DNA of 64,000 nucleotides from positions 186,001 through 250,000 of the forward strand of contig CAWFIB010000025.1 in the NCBI GenBank assembly GCA_963815775.1. The letters are read 5' to 3'. Below, piece by piece: positions 23,540-30,827 of the stretch. This stretch comes from CAVVDY01 sp963815775. GTDB taxonomy: Bacteria; Acidobacteriota; Terriglobia; Terriglobales; Acidobacteriaceae. Both the position numbers and the translations under genes were made by a program. The stretch's first letter is position 1. Each line of letters opens with the position of its first letter. The notes under the pieces are model-generated. The model saw only the letters and a list, made by a program, of their open reading frames with translations, was not told the DNA's origin and searched no databases.

Positions 23540-24205
23540 ATGGCGAACCTGTTTGAACCACCTCATTACATAGCGATCGAAGGGCCTATCCGAGTCGGCA
23601 AGACCACGCTGTGCAAGGTGATTGCCGAGACGCTGCACGCGCAACGCATCAGCGAGCCGGACCAGAATCCGTTTCTCGCGGCTTTTTACAACGGCGAGCG
23701 GGGGGCAGCGTTTCAGGCGCAGCTGGCCTTCCTGATGGCGCGATACGAGCAGCTCGCGACGGTGGATTTTAAGAGGCCGGGCAGGACGGTTGTTGCTGAC
23801 TATATCTTCGAGAAGGACAAGCTGTTTGCCTGCCTGAACCTGAACGATGCCGAACTGACGGTTTACAACCGTTACTACGACCTATTTCGCCAGAATGTCC
23901 CGACGCCCGATCTTGTGATTTATCTGCAAGCTACACCTGAAATCCTGAAGAAGCGCTTGAAGAAAAGAAATGCCCCCAACGAGAAGGCCATCAGCGACGA
24001 TTACCTGGAAGAGGTGGTGAAGGCGTATGAGCACTTCTTCTTCCACTACACGTCTTCCGATTTGCTGATCGTGAATACTTCGGAGATCGACTTCGTGGAG
24101 CGCAGCGAGGACCTGCAGGCGCTGCTGCGCCGGGTCAGCGAGCCGATTCGCGGCACGCAGTATTTCCTTCCACTGGCGGCAGACGAAGGCACGCCAAACG
24201 CGTGA
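23540..24205 (+). CDS. Deoxynucleoside kinase
   Basis: A 221-residue cytoplasmic kinase of the dNK/dGK family that phosphorylates deoxynucleosides from salvage using ATP. The P-loop is GPIRVGKT at residues 15-22 (Arg replaces the usual Gly at the fourth position). DYIFEKD holds the family's catalytic-acid region, and LKKRLKKRNAPNEK is the arginine-rich lid that binds phosphate. Length suits dAK/dGK-type bacterial enzymes. The nucleoside preference is not readable. It has its own upstream region and no close partner gene, though purA and add in the same window show purine metabolism is represented locally. Confidence 0.88.
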   Translation: MANLFEPPHYIAIEGPIRVGKTTLCKVIAETLHAQRISEPDQNPFLAAFYNGERGAAFQAQLAFLMARYEQLATVDFKRPGRTVVADYIFEKDKLFACLNLNDAELTVYNRYYDLFRQNVPTPDLVIYLQATPEILKKRLKKRNAPNEKAISDDYLEEVVKAYEHFFFHYTSSDLLIVNTSEIDFVERSEDLQALLRRVSEPIRGTQYFLPLAADEGTPNA

Positions 24206-24564
24206 AGACTGCCGGCCCTCAGCCGGCAGGAACGATGCCCTTGAAGTTGATAGATGGTGCGATGGCCGGATATCAACGGCTATCTTGGATCTCACTTCGG
24301 TAGGTGCATAACTCCACCATATGAGCAGATATCGGGGCATATTCGTCCTTGCGCTGCCGATGGGGGGGGTGGTCTCTTCTGCGGCGCAAACTTTGTTCGT
24401 GAGCAATATTGAGCAGATTGGGCCCTGTCGAAGGCCGTATGCTGCTCGAATAATAACGCGAGTCCGTGGCAGTCGGCCCCTTAGACAAGCTAGTCCCCCA
24501 TGTCAACCCACATCCACTGCCACGGATCGTGCAGCGGTATGGGCCTTCGACAAGGAGGGTGGCG
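24206..24564. other. Intergenic region upstream of the second Fnr-like gene
   Basis: No gene is visible. A large nested hairpin occupies its last 140 bases (described separately). The first 200 bases hold no recognisable element beyond a short G-rich tract at 24361-24371. Confidence 0.4.
24423..24558 (+). promoter_or_regulatory. Nested hairpin leader reaching the Shine-Dalgarno
   Basis: Three stem blocks nest in order. Outer: 24423-24436 with 24542-24555, pairing at 13 of 14 positions (CCCTGTCGAAGGCC with GGCCTTCGACAAGG). Middle: GCTGCTCGA (24441-24449) with TCGTGCAGC (24527-24535), 8 of 9. Inner: TCCGTGGCAGT (24463-24473) with ACTGCCACGGA (24516-24526), perfect. The outer 3' arm includes AAGG of the AAGGAGG ribosome-binding site at 24552-24558. 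As RNA this would be a long structure able to occlude translation initiation of the regulator gene; as DNA it could be a palindromic element. Confidence 0.6.
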
Positions 24565-25278
24565 ATGCATTCACCATACGGTATGGAACTGGTCGAAGAC
24601 TGTCTCAGCTGTAAGTTGTGTTCCGAGGGCTTCTTCTGCCATCTGCCAAAACCGGCAATGGAAGCCTTCCAATCCCTGAAGTTCACCCTTGCCTACCCGG
24701 CGGGCGCAACTCTTTTTGTCGAAGGTGAAGCATGTCGCGGCATTTACGTTCTGTGTAAGGGCCGTGTGAAGTTATCCACCAGTTCGAATGAAGGCCAGAC
24801 CTTAATCGTGAAGATCGCCCGGCCTGGGGAGGTATTGGGTCTGCAGGCAACCATCTCTGGAATCCAGCACGAGACAAGTGCGGAAACTGGCCAACCGTGC
24901 CAACTCAACTTTGTCAAGAAGGGCGACTTTCTAAGGTTTCTGACAGAACACGGCGATGCTTGCATGCACGCGGCAATACATTTGAGCCGCGAGTGCCAAC
25001 AGGCATACGTCCAGCTTCGCTCGTTCGTGATGGCCTCGGCACCACAGCGAATCGCCCGCTTGATGCTGGACTGGTCGCACGACGATTCCCTGACGGCCAC
25101 GGAGCAAGGAGTCAAGGTGGCGTTAACGCACGATGAGATCGGGCAGATCATCGGGATGTCGCGTGAAACCGTTACCCGTACTTTGGCTGACTTTCGCAAG
25201 CAGCGGATTGCAATACTTCATGATTCGACCCTGCTGATCCAGAATATGCCTGCCATTCAGAAGCTGACCGGCGCATAG
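24565..25278 (+). CDS. Second Crp/Fnr-family regulator, cysteine-rich
   Basis: A 237-residue regulator and paralogue of the one at 1676. Cysteines at 13, 16, 19 and 25 plus Cys112 again follow an FNR-like layout, with one extra N-terminal cysteine compared to its paralogue. The effector barrel spans about 35-130, and the winged helix contains THDEIGQIIGMSRETVTRTL. The ATG at 24565 follows AAGGAGG. An iron-sulfur or thiol-based redox sensor is inferred, and this fits the nearby thiol-redox operon (25699-27519). A small CxxC protein follows 23 bases downstream. The nested hairpin upstream may control its translation. Confidence 0.85.
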   Translation: MHSPYGMELVEDCLSCKLCSEGFFCHLPKPAMEAFQSLKFTLAYPAGATLFVEGEACRGIYVLCKGRVKLSTSSNEGQTLIVKIARPGEVLGLQATISGIQHETSAETGQPCQLNFVKKGDFLRFLTEHGDACMHAAIHLSRECQQAYVQLRSFVMASAPQRIARLMLDWSHDDSLTATEQGVKVALTHDEIGQIIGMSRETVTRTLADFRKQRIAILHDSTLLIQNMPAIQKLTGA

Positions 25279-25301
25279 ACGATAATAAGGAGGCCATTGC
25301 T

Positions 25302-25598
25302 GTGCGAAACCGCAGACCAGTTCTAGTTTCGGGGAATGAATGTCCAGCCGATAAAGAGGCAAGCTCGCCTATGACCATCTTCCCGCTGTCTCCCAAGTTT
25401 GTTCATCGTACCCTGGATGATGGCGCGGTCGATTCAATCTGCCTGAACTGCTTTCTAACAATCTCCCGCGCCTGGGGTGACTCCAAGGTGACCGAAGAAG
25501 AACTGGTTGCGATTGAAGCCGCTCACCGGTGCGATGCAAGAGGCAACTCAAACACAGTTCTAACGCGAATAGCACGATCAGGCAAAATCCCCACCTAG
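25302..25598 (+). CDS. Small protein with CxxC and HxC motifs, unknown function
   Basis: A 98-residue protein. After a poorly structured N-terminus (about 25 residues) comes a compact segment with SICLNC and, about 24 residues later, AAHRCD, a C2HC-like arrangement that could hold zinc or an iron-sulfur cluster. The GTG at 25302 has AAGGAGG about 10 bases upstream. It lies 23 bases after the cysteine-rich regulator on the same strand, so an operon is likely. I recall the C-X2-C...H-X-C pattern in short hypothetical proteins of Acidobacteria, but no function is known. Confidence 0.6.
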   Translation: MRNRRPVLVSGNECPADKEASSPMTIFPLSPKFVHRTLDDGAVDSICLNCFLTISRAWGDSKVTEEELVAIEAAHRCDARGNSNTVLTRIARSGKIPT

Positions 25599-25698
25599 GC
25601 GAAGACTCCGGTTTTCAGGAACGACAAACGATAGATCCCGATCCCGGGATAAAGTTCCGACAAATCGCCATCTCACAAATAATTCCCGCCCGATGCGG

Positions 25699-26172
25699 TT
25701 ACTTCACCCGGACATCGAAATCGACAGGCATTTTCCTGGGCGGGTAGCAGGCGTTGCGGTCGCAAGCCTGATAGTACAGTTCGCCGGCGACGTGATAACG
25801 CGAGGCGCCGGCCGAGGAAGGGGCCTTAAGCAGCGCGACAATTTCGAAATCGCCGGAGTAAACGCTCAGCTTCTCGTTAGGTGAGAAGGGGAAGCTCTGG
25901 TCTTCGCCGGGCGGATATTGGATGGCCGCGATCTGCAATGGCTTGGGCGCGACCAATTTCAGGGAAGTCGGAATCAGCAGGGTTGACTTGGGCTGGTTGG
26001 AATTGATGTGGAAGTTGGCGCTGACCCGGAAATCCAGCGGAATCTTCGTGGTCTGACCCGGCCGGAGATGCACTTCTCCCACCGGCGCCATCTCAACCGA
26101 CGGCTGCAGGGTGCCGGGAGATTGGGCCGTCAACGAGGAGGCCAATAGCAGCGCTGCCAAGGCAAGCTTCAT
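25699..26172 (-). CDS. Periplasmic DsbD N-terminal-domain-like protein
   Basis: A 157-residue exported protein with a signal peptide (MKLALAALLLASSLTAQ). The mature immunoglobulin-like fold resembles the alpha domain of DsbD, including the closing YYQACDRNACYPP motif whose two cysteines would take electrons from the membrane domain and pass them to periplasmic thiols. In E. coli, alpha, membrane and gamma domains are fused in DsbD; here they seem split, since a CcdA membrane protein and a TlpA-type thioredoxin are encoded in the same operon. The start codon overlaps the tlpA stop (ATGA at 26169-26172). Confidence 0.85.
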   Translation of the reverse strand: MKLALAALLLASSLTAQSPGTLQPSVEMAPVGEVHLRPGQTTKIPLDFRVSANFHINSNQPKSTLLIPTSLKLVAPKPLQIAAIQYPPGEDQSFPFSPNEKLSVYSGDFEIVALLKAPSSAGASRYHVAGELYYQACDRNACYPPRKMPVDFDVRVK

Positions 26173-26786
26173 GGTCCGGGCACGGCGCTGCCCGCGTGAC
26201 CAGGATTGAGCTCGGCCCCGGAGTTCAGCGCGGTGCTGCCCTGCTCCGAATCGAGCGCTTTTTTGACGTCGTCCTCAATCTCCGCCTTGCCAATCAGCCC
26301 GGCGACTTTGCCTACAATCTTCCCCTGGCGATTGATGTAAAACGTGGTTGGCAGGTACTCGACGTCGCCGTACTCGTCGGAGACCTTGTTGGTGCCCAGA
26401 AGAACGGGATAGTTGACGCCCATTTCGCTGGCGAATTGGGCAATCTTCTGCGGGTCACTGTCGTCCATGGCAACGCCGACGACAACCAGCTTGTCATTGC
26501 CGTAGTGGTTCTGCAGATCGACGAACCAGGGCATCTCTATCTTGCAGGGGGCACACCAGGTGGCCCAGAAGTTGAGGACCACGGCCTTGCCACGGAAGTC
26601 GGAGAGCTTGACCCGGCGGCCGTCGAGGGAAACCAGATCGAAATCAGGAGCCTGAACACCACGGACGTCGCCCACCAGAGAGGCAGCGGGACGCTTCGTA
26701 CGATGACGATCGACCCACTTACCAAAGGACAACATCCCCAGGATGGCGATGGACAGGACAGCGAAGACAAAAGCGTTGCGTTTCAC
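26169..26786 (-). CDS. TlpA/ResA-type membrane-anchored thioredoxin
   Basis: A 205-residue protein with an N-terminal signal anchor (about residues 3-22) and a periplasmic thioredoxin fold. The active site is WATWCAPCKIEMPW, and the cis-proline region is YLPTTFYI. ResA/TlpA proteins reduce apocytochrome c or other periplasmic disulfides with electrons from CcdA. The GTG at 26786 has AAGG upstream and fits a short signal anchor; a TTG at 26807 would extend it by seven residues into ccdA. It is the middle gene of a ccdA-tlpA-dsbD-alpha operon. The C-terminal 25 residues (after about 180) look disordered. Confidence 0.9.
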   Translation of the reverse strand: MKRNAFVFAVLSIAILGMLSFGKWVDRHRTKRPAASLVGDVRGVQAPDFDLVSLDGRRVKLSDFRGKAVVLNFWATWCAPCKIEMPWFVDLQNHYGNDKLVVVGVAMDDSDPQKIAQFASEMGVNYPVLLGTNKVSDEYGDVEYLPTTFYINRQGKIVGKVAGLIGKAEIEDDVKKALDSEQGSTALNSGAELNPGHAGSAVPGP

Positions 26787-26796
26787 AAAGTGGCCC

Positions 26797-27519
26797 TTAT
26801 AGAGCAAAGCGATTCAGAAAAGCCAGGTAACCAGAAAGCAGCGTCAGATTGTTCATGAATATCAGTATGCCAACCGCAATCAACAAAACGCCGCTTACCA
26901 ATTCTACCGTGTGCAGGTGGCGCCTGAACTTGCCATAAAACGACAGAAAGCGATCAATGCCCAGCGAGGTCAACAAAAAGGGTACGGCCAAGCCCAGCGA
27001 GTAGATTGCCAGTAACAGCACCCCTTTTGCAACTTTGTCCTGCTCCGAAGCGAGCGCCAGGATTGCCGCCAGAATGGGTCCGATACAGGGGGTCCATCCG
27101 AAGGCGAAGGCAAACCCAACCACGAAAGAACCCAGAGCACTGGAACTGCCTTTGACATCGTGAAGCCTTTTGTCCGAGTAGAGGGCTTTGATCTTGAGCA
27201 GTCCGGTGAGATGGAGCCCAAAGATGATGATGATGATACCGGCGATGCGGGCCAGAAGATGGTGATACTGGTTGAAGAATTGTCCCAAGCCGGTTGCCAC
27301 CGCGCCCAGCACGATGAAAACAAAGCTGAATCCCAGGATGAAGGTGAAGGAATGCAGCATTACCGTGCCCAGCATGCGCCGGTCGGAGGACTGCAAATCC
27401 TCGACGCTGGCCCCCGAGATCAGCGAAACGTAGCCGGGAACCAAGGGCAAGACACACGGCGACAGGAACGATAGAAGGCCGGCCAGAAAAGCAGCAATGG
27501 GAAGTGGCAGACTATGCAT
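26797..27519 (-). CDS. ccdA: CcdA-type cytochrome c biogenesis/thiol-transfer membrane protein
   Basis: A 240-residue inner-membrane protein with six predicted helices. The paired cysteines that carry electrons across the membrane are in SPCVLPLVPG (helix 1) and GWTPCIGPIL (helix 4), both with the typical prolines. It moves reducing power from cytoplasmic thioredoxin to periplasmic acceptors, here probably the TlpA and DsbD-alpha-like proteins encoded next. First gene of the operon; 11 bases or fewer separate or overlap it from tlpA. The nearby diheme peroxidase at 58965 is one possible user of cytochrome c maturation, though it is 30 kb away. Confidence 0.93.
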   Translation of the reverse strand: MHSLPLPIAAFLAGLLSFLSPCVLPLVPGYVSLISGASVEDLQSSDRRMLGTVMLHSFTFILGFSFVFIVLGAVATGLGQFFNQYHHLLARIAGIIIIIFGLHLTGLLKIKALYSDKRLHDVKGSSSALGSFVVGFAFAFGWTPCIGPILAAILALASEQDKVAKGVLLLAIYSLGLAVPFLLTSLGIDRFLSFYGKFRRHLHTVELVSGVLLIAVGILIFMNNLTLLSGYLAFLNRFAL

Positions 27520-27600
27520 AAGAGATTGGACTTAGATGAAGACCGGTTTGGAGTTCGATATCACTCACCTGTATGAAAGACGCAGGGAAGGTGACTAAAG

Positions 27601-28050
27601 TTACACAAAAGTGCCGGATTTCTCCGTCGGTTGCTGTGATTTTAACCGAATTGCGGGTTTTCGTAATCCCGACCAGGTTTCTGCGATCACGATGGAATCT
27701 CCCGGGTTATGGGGATCATAACGGACGGAAGCCGGCAGGCCCAAGCGGCAGGAGTACAGGTCGATGAACTGGCGCAAGTGAGTGACATCCTGCGAAGCTT
27801 CGTAGGTTACGCCAGCGACGTCGTAGCTGTAGATCAACAGGATCAATTGCCGCCCGGTTTCGTCTTCCTCAAGCTCCTGAACGTCGATGATGTTGCCGTC
27901 GATGATTCGGCCGCCTTGTGCAAGCTCGGTGCGGCGCTCGTATTCCATCTGCTCGGGAGACTTTTTGCCACGGCGGGAGAGCACCACATACCCGAGAAGG
28001 GCAGCGCCGGCGCCAGCGGCAAGCATGGGATAGTACCGAAGGGAACTCAT
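27601..28050 (-). CDS. Membrane-anchored DUF3592-like protein
   Basis: A 149-residue protein with one N-terminal helix (about residues 7-24) followed by a charged linker (RRGKKSPEQMEYERR) and a beta-rich domain with YSYDVAGVTYEAS and VRYDPHNPGDSIV, which resembles DUF3592-type domains. The function of that family is unknown. It sits alone between the thiol-redox operon and a FAH hydrolase gene on the same strand, with 64- and 81-base gaps, so cotranscription is possible but not indicated. The ATG at 28050 gives the expected short cytoplasmic tail. Confidence 0.65.
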   Translation of the reverse strand: MSSLRYYPMLAAGAGAALLGYVVLSRRGKKSPEQMEYERRTELAQGGRIIDGNIIDVQELEEDETGRQLILLIYSYDVAGVTYEASQDVTHLRQFIDLYSCRLGLPASVRYDPHNPGDSIVIAETWSGLRKPAIRLKSQQPTEKSGTFV

Positions 28051-28113
28051 CGCGTCTCTGTGTAGGATAGCGCGGATGGAGTGTGGAAACCTAGAACTCG
28101 AATCGGTTCTTTA

Positions 28114-28905
28114 TCATGCGCTTACGACAGGATTGGTAAGGCTCCCCACGCCCTCGACCTGCACTTCGACCACGTCTCCTGCCTGCATCGGACCAACCCC
28201 AGCAGGAGTGCCGGTTGCAATCACGTCGCCCGGCTCCAATGTCATTACTGACGTGATGTACCGCAGGACGACGTCCAGAGGAAAAATGAAGTCTGCGGTG
28301 GTACCGGATTGCCGCGTCTCGCCATTCAGGCGGGTTTCGAGATGAACGCCCTTCCAGGGATCGATACCGTCGGCGATGACCGGGCCGATGGGACAGAAGG
28401 TATCGAAGCCCTTGGCGCGCGTCCATTGGCCGTCCTTGTTTTGCAGATCGCGCGCGGTCACATCGTTCACACAGGTGTAGCCCAGAATGTAGGGGCGCAC
28501 GTCTTCCCCGTCGGCAAGTGCATGGCAGCGCTTTCCGATGACCACCCCCAGCTCGCCTTCATGATCGACGCGCTGTGACAGCGCGCTCGGCCGTTGGATC
28601 TGGTCGCCGGGGGCGATGACTGCGGAGGGCGGCTTGAGGAAGATCAGGGGCGAGGTGGGAACCTCGTGATTCAGCTCCTTGGCGTGTTCGCGGTAATTGC
28701 GGCCAACGCAGACGATCTTCGACGGTTGAGTTGGAGCCAGGAGGCGAACGGAGGCGAGGGCCATGCTTGTCGCTTCTCCCGACTCGAAGGTGGCGAAGCC
28801 GGAAGGGAAAGTATCGAGCCGACGGGTGATAGTGGGAACCCCGGCAACGTCCTCGATCAGCCCATAGCTGACCTGGCCTGACTTCTGGAAACGGCAGAAT
28901 CTCAT
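28114..28905 (-). CDS. Fumarylacetoacetate hydrolase (FAH) family protein
   Basis: A 263-residue enzyme. After a short N-terminal domain, the FAH core contains the metal- and substrate-binding motifs CVGRNYREHAKEL, DHEGELGVVIGKR (metal Glu pair), YVNDVTARDL-like GYTCVNDVTARDLQ, and IATGTPAGVGP. Members cleave C-C bonds or hydrate/isomerise 2-oxo acids in catabolism (FAH, HpcE, 2-hydroxyhepta-2,4-diene-1,7-dioate isomerase, fumarylpyruvate hydrolase, oxaloacetate decarboxylase). The exact substrate cannot be read. Its start overlaps the stop of the lipoprotein gene upstream (ATGA at 28902-28905), an odd partner for a catabolic enzyme. Confidence 0.88.
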   Translation of the reverse strand: MRFCRFQKSGQVSYGLIEDVAGVPTITRRLDTFPSGFATFESGEATSMALASVRLLAPTQPSKIVCVGRNYREHAKELNHEVPTSPLIFLKPPSAVIAPGDQIQRPSALSQRVDHEGELGVVIGKRCHALADGEDVRPYILGYTCVNDVTARDLQNKDGQWTRAKGFDTFCPIGPVIADGIDPWKGVHLETRLNGETRQSGTTADFIFPLDVVLRYITSVMTLEPGDVIATGTPAGVGPMQAGDVVEVQVEGVGSLTNPVVSA

Positions 28906-30017
28906 CTTTGTCCCTCACTACTGGCTGCTGGGACTTCTTCCGATGCCGGGGCCGAACGCGGGCTTTCGTTGCCTCGCAGGTCAACGGCTGAGACGGCATA
29001 CTCGTAGGTCGTGCCCGGCTGGACATTCTCGTCGCGGAAAGATGGCACCGGCAGGGGTTTCGAATTTAATTTCTCCCACTCTCCGCCGTGGCTGCGGCGG
29101 AAGACGTTATAGCCGACCAGATCGGTCTCCAGGTTCGGCGCCCAGCTCAGGTCGACGAACGGCTTCTGCCCCACGCTGGAGAATACCGCCTGCAATCCGG
29201 ACGGCTGTGCGGGAGGATAAATGTCCCTGGTGAAGACCTCTGCCGCAGACGAATCGGCGCCTTCGACGGACGCCTGGCGCCCGCCAGAACGCACCTCGGT
29301 CACCGAGGTGATGCGGTACTCGTACTTCTTCTCCCATTCGAAGGTCTGGTCGAGATACGAACCGTCTGGCTCGGGCTCGACGTCGTTGAGGGCGATGTAG
29401 CCTCCTGAGCCGGCGGGCCGCCGTTCGATGCGATAGCGAAAGGTTAATCCGTCCGGTGGGGCGGGTATAACGGCCCCGTACCACGATATCCGGACGCCAT
29501 CGGCACTGACATCGGCAGACACATGCGGCGGGGGAGCGATTGTGGGCGCCAGAGGAATGACGACCTGGTTAGACAATCCGGCACTGCGATCACGGTCGTT
29601 CATGATTTCGACGGCATAGGTCACAAAGCCGGAGGGGTTGTCGTCTTCCATCTGCGCCGGTAGGGTGTCGGTGTACGTCATATGGATTGTCTGCTCCGGC
29701 TCGCCCTTCTTGCGTTGCGGCCCCTTCGGAGGCGTGACTTGCCCGACCTGATCGCAACTGCTCATGAGCTCCGTGCCAAGCTGACGGCACACTAGCGTGT
29801 CGCCCAGGTGCTTGAGCTGCACCAGGGTGCGGTCAGTGTTCTTGGAGGGCAGGGTCCAGTCGAGGGTGACCTGGTTGCCTTTGCGGGAGGCGGTAAGGTC
29901 CTCCCCCGGCCGCGCCAGGTTGAGGGAGGGCAGTTGCACCGCGCCCGGGGTGCCGCACGCGGCGCTGCCCAGGATGCTTGCCAGCGCCGCAAGGGAGGTG
30001 AGAAGACGAATTCGCAT
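28902..30017 (-). CDS. Lipoprotein with fibronectin type III domains
   Basis: A 371-residue exported protein. Residues 1-20 form a lipoprotein signal with GSAAC, so Cys21 is the likely lipidated residue. Three fibronectin III-like domains follow (about 30-145, 150-250 and 260-360), recognisable from repeated W-S/Y...Y-x-V patterns such as YRIERRPAG, YEYRITSV and YEYAVSAVDLRGNES. Such domains mediate carbohydrate or protein contacts on the outer surface. No catalytic domain is present. It is translationally coupled to the FAH gene. A role in envelope adhesion or in an assembly is inference. Confidence 0.8.
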   Translation of the reverse strand: MRIRLLTSLAALASILGSAACGTPGAVQLPSLNLARPGEDLTASRKGNQVTLDWTLPSKNTDRTLVQLKHLGDTLVCRQLGTELMSSCDQVGQVTPPKGPQRKKGEPEQTIHMTYTDTLPAQMEDDNPSGFVTYAVEIMNDRDRSAGLSNQVVIPLAPTIAPPPHVSADVSADGVRISWYGAVIPAPPDGLTFRYRIERRPAGSGGYIALNDVEPEPDGSYLDQTFEWEKKYEYRITSVTEVRSGGRQASVEGADSSAAEVFTRDIYPPAQPSGLQAVFSSVGQKPFVDLSWAPNLETDLVGYNVFRRSHGGEWEKLNSKPLPVPSFRDENVQPGTTYEYAVSAVDLRGNESPRSAPASEEVPAASSEGQR

Positions 30018-30098
30018 GAAAGACTACAGGGTAACAAAACCGCGGCCGCGGTCGGCAATTCCTTGCCATAAAGCGCTGCCAGCAAGCAAACTGAGGGC

Positions 30099-30827
30099 GT
30101 GAAATCGATTGCCATTATTCCAGCGCGGCTGGCTTCGACGCGGCTGCCGCGCAAAGTGCTGCGTAACATCAACGGGCGTCCAATGCTGGCGCACGTTTAT
30201 GAGGCGGCGCGCGCCTGCGCCGGGCTGGACGAGGTCATCGTCGCTACCGACTCAGACGAAGTCGCCGATCTCTGCCGGGCGAACGATTGGCCGTGCCGCA
30301 TGACCTCGACCGCACATCGCAGCGGGACCGACAGGGTACACGAGGTCGCGCAGTCGGTCATAGCCGATGTGTATGTCAACATCCAGGGAGACGAACCGCT
30401 TGCCCGCAGGGAGCACCTCGATGTTCTGCTGGCGCTGATGGAACGGAGCGAGGTGGCGGTCGGGACCTTAAAGACGCCATGCGGCGTGCAGGACCGGCTG
30501 AATCCCAATGCGGTGAAAGTCGTAACAGCACTGGATGGGAGGGCGCTGTACTTCTCGCGGGCGACGATCCCGTTTGATCGCGACGCAGCAGGAAGCGTGA
30601 GCTATTACAAGCACCTCGGCTTCTATGCCTATCGCAAAGCGGCGCTTGATGCGTTCGTGAGGTGGCCCGAGTCGGAACTGGAGCGCAGTGAGCGGCTGGA
30701 ACAACTGCGCTTCCTGGATAACGGGGTCGCCATCTACGTCGCGGAGACGCCGTTCGACACGGTGGGGGTGGACACGGAAGAAGACCTGCAAAGGGTGGAG
30801 GGCCTGCTACGCCAGAGGAAATGCTAA
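30099..30827 (+). CDS. kdsB: 3-deoxy-manno-octulosonate cytidylyltransferase (CMP-KDO synthetase)
   Basis: Activates KDO with CTP for lipopolysaccharide inner-core synthesis, implying a Gram-negative outer membrane. The 242-residue protein has IPARLASTRLPRKVL at residues 6-20 (nucleotide loop), VNIQGDEPLARREHL (metal and substrate Asp) and the C-terminal FDTVGVDTEEDLQRVE typical of KdsB. Length fits (about 245-250). The GTG start at 30099 is preceded by GAGGG. It overlaps by 4 bases, tail to tail, the M48 protease gene. No other KDO genes are close. Confidence 0.95.
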   Translation: MKSIAIIPARLASTRLPRKVLRNINGRPMLAHVYEAARACAGLDEVIVATDSDEVADLCRANDWPCRMTSTAHRSGTDRVHEVAQSVIADVYVNIQGDEPLARREHLDVLLALMERSEVAVGTLKTPCGVQDRLNPNAVKVVTALDGRALYFSRATIPFDRDAAGSVSYYKHLGFYAYRKAALDAFVRWPESELERSERLEQLRFLDNGVAIYVAETPFDTVGVDTEEDLQRVEGLLRQRKC

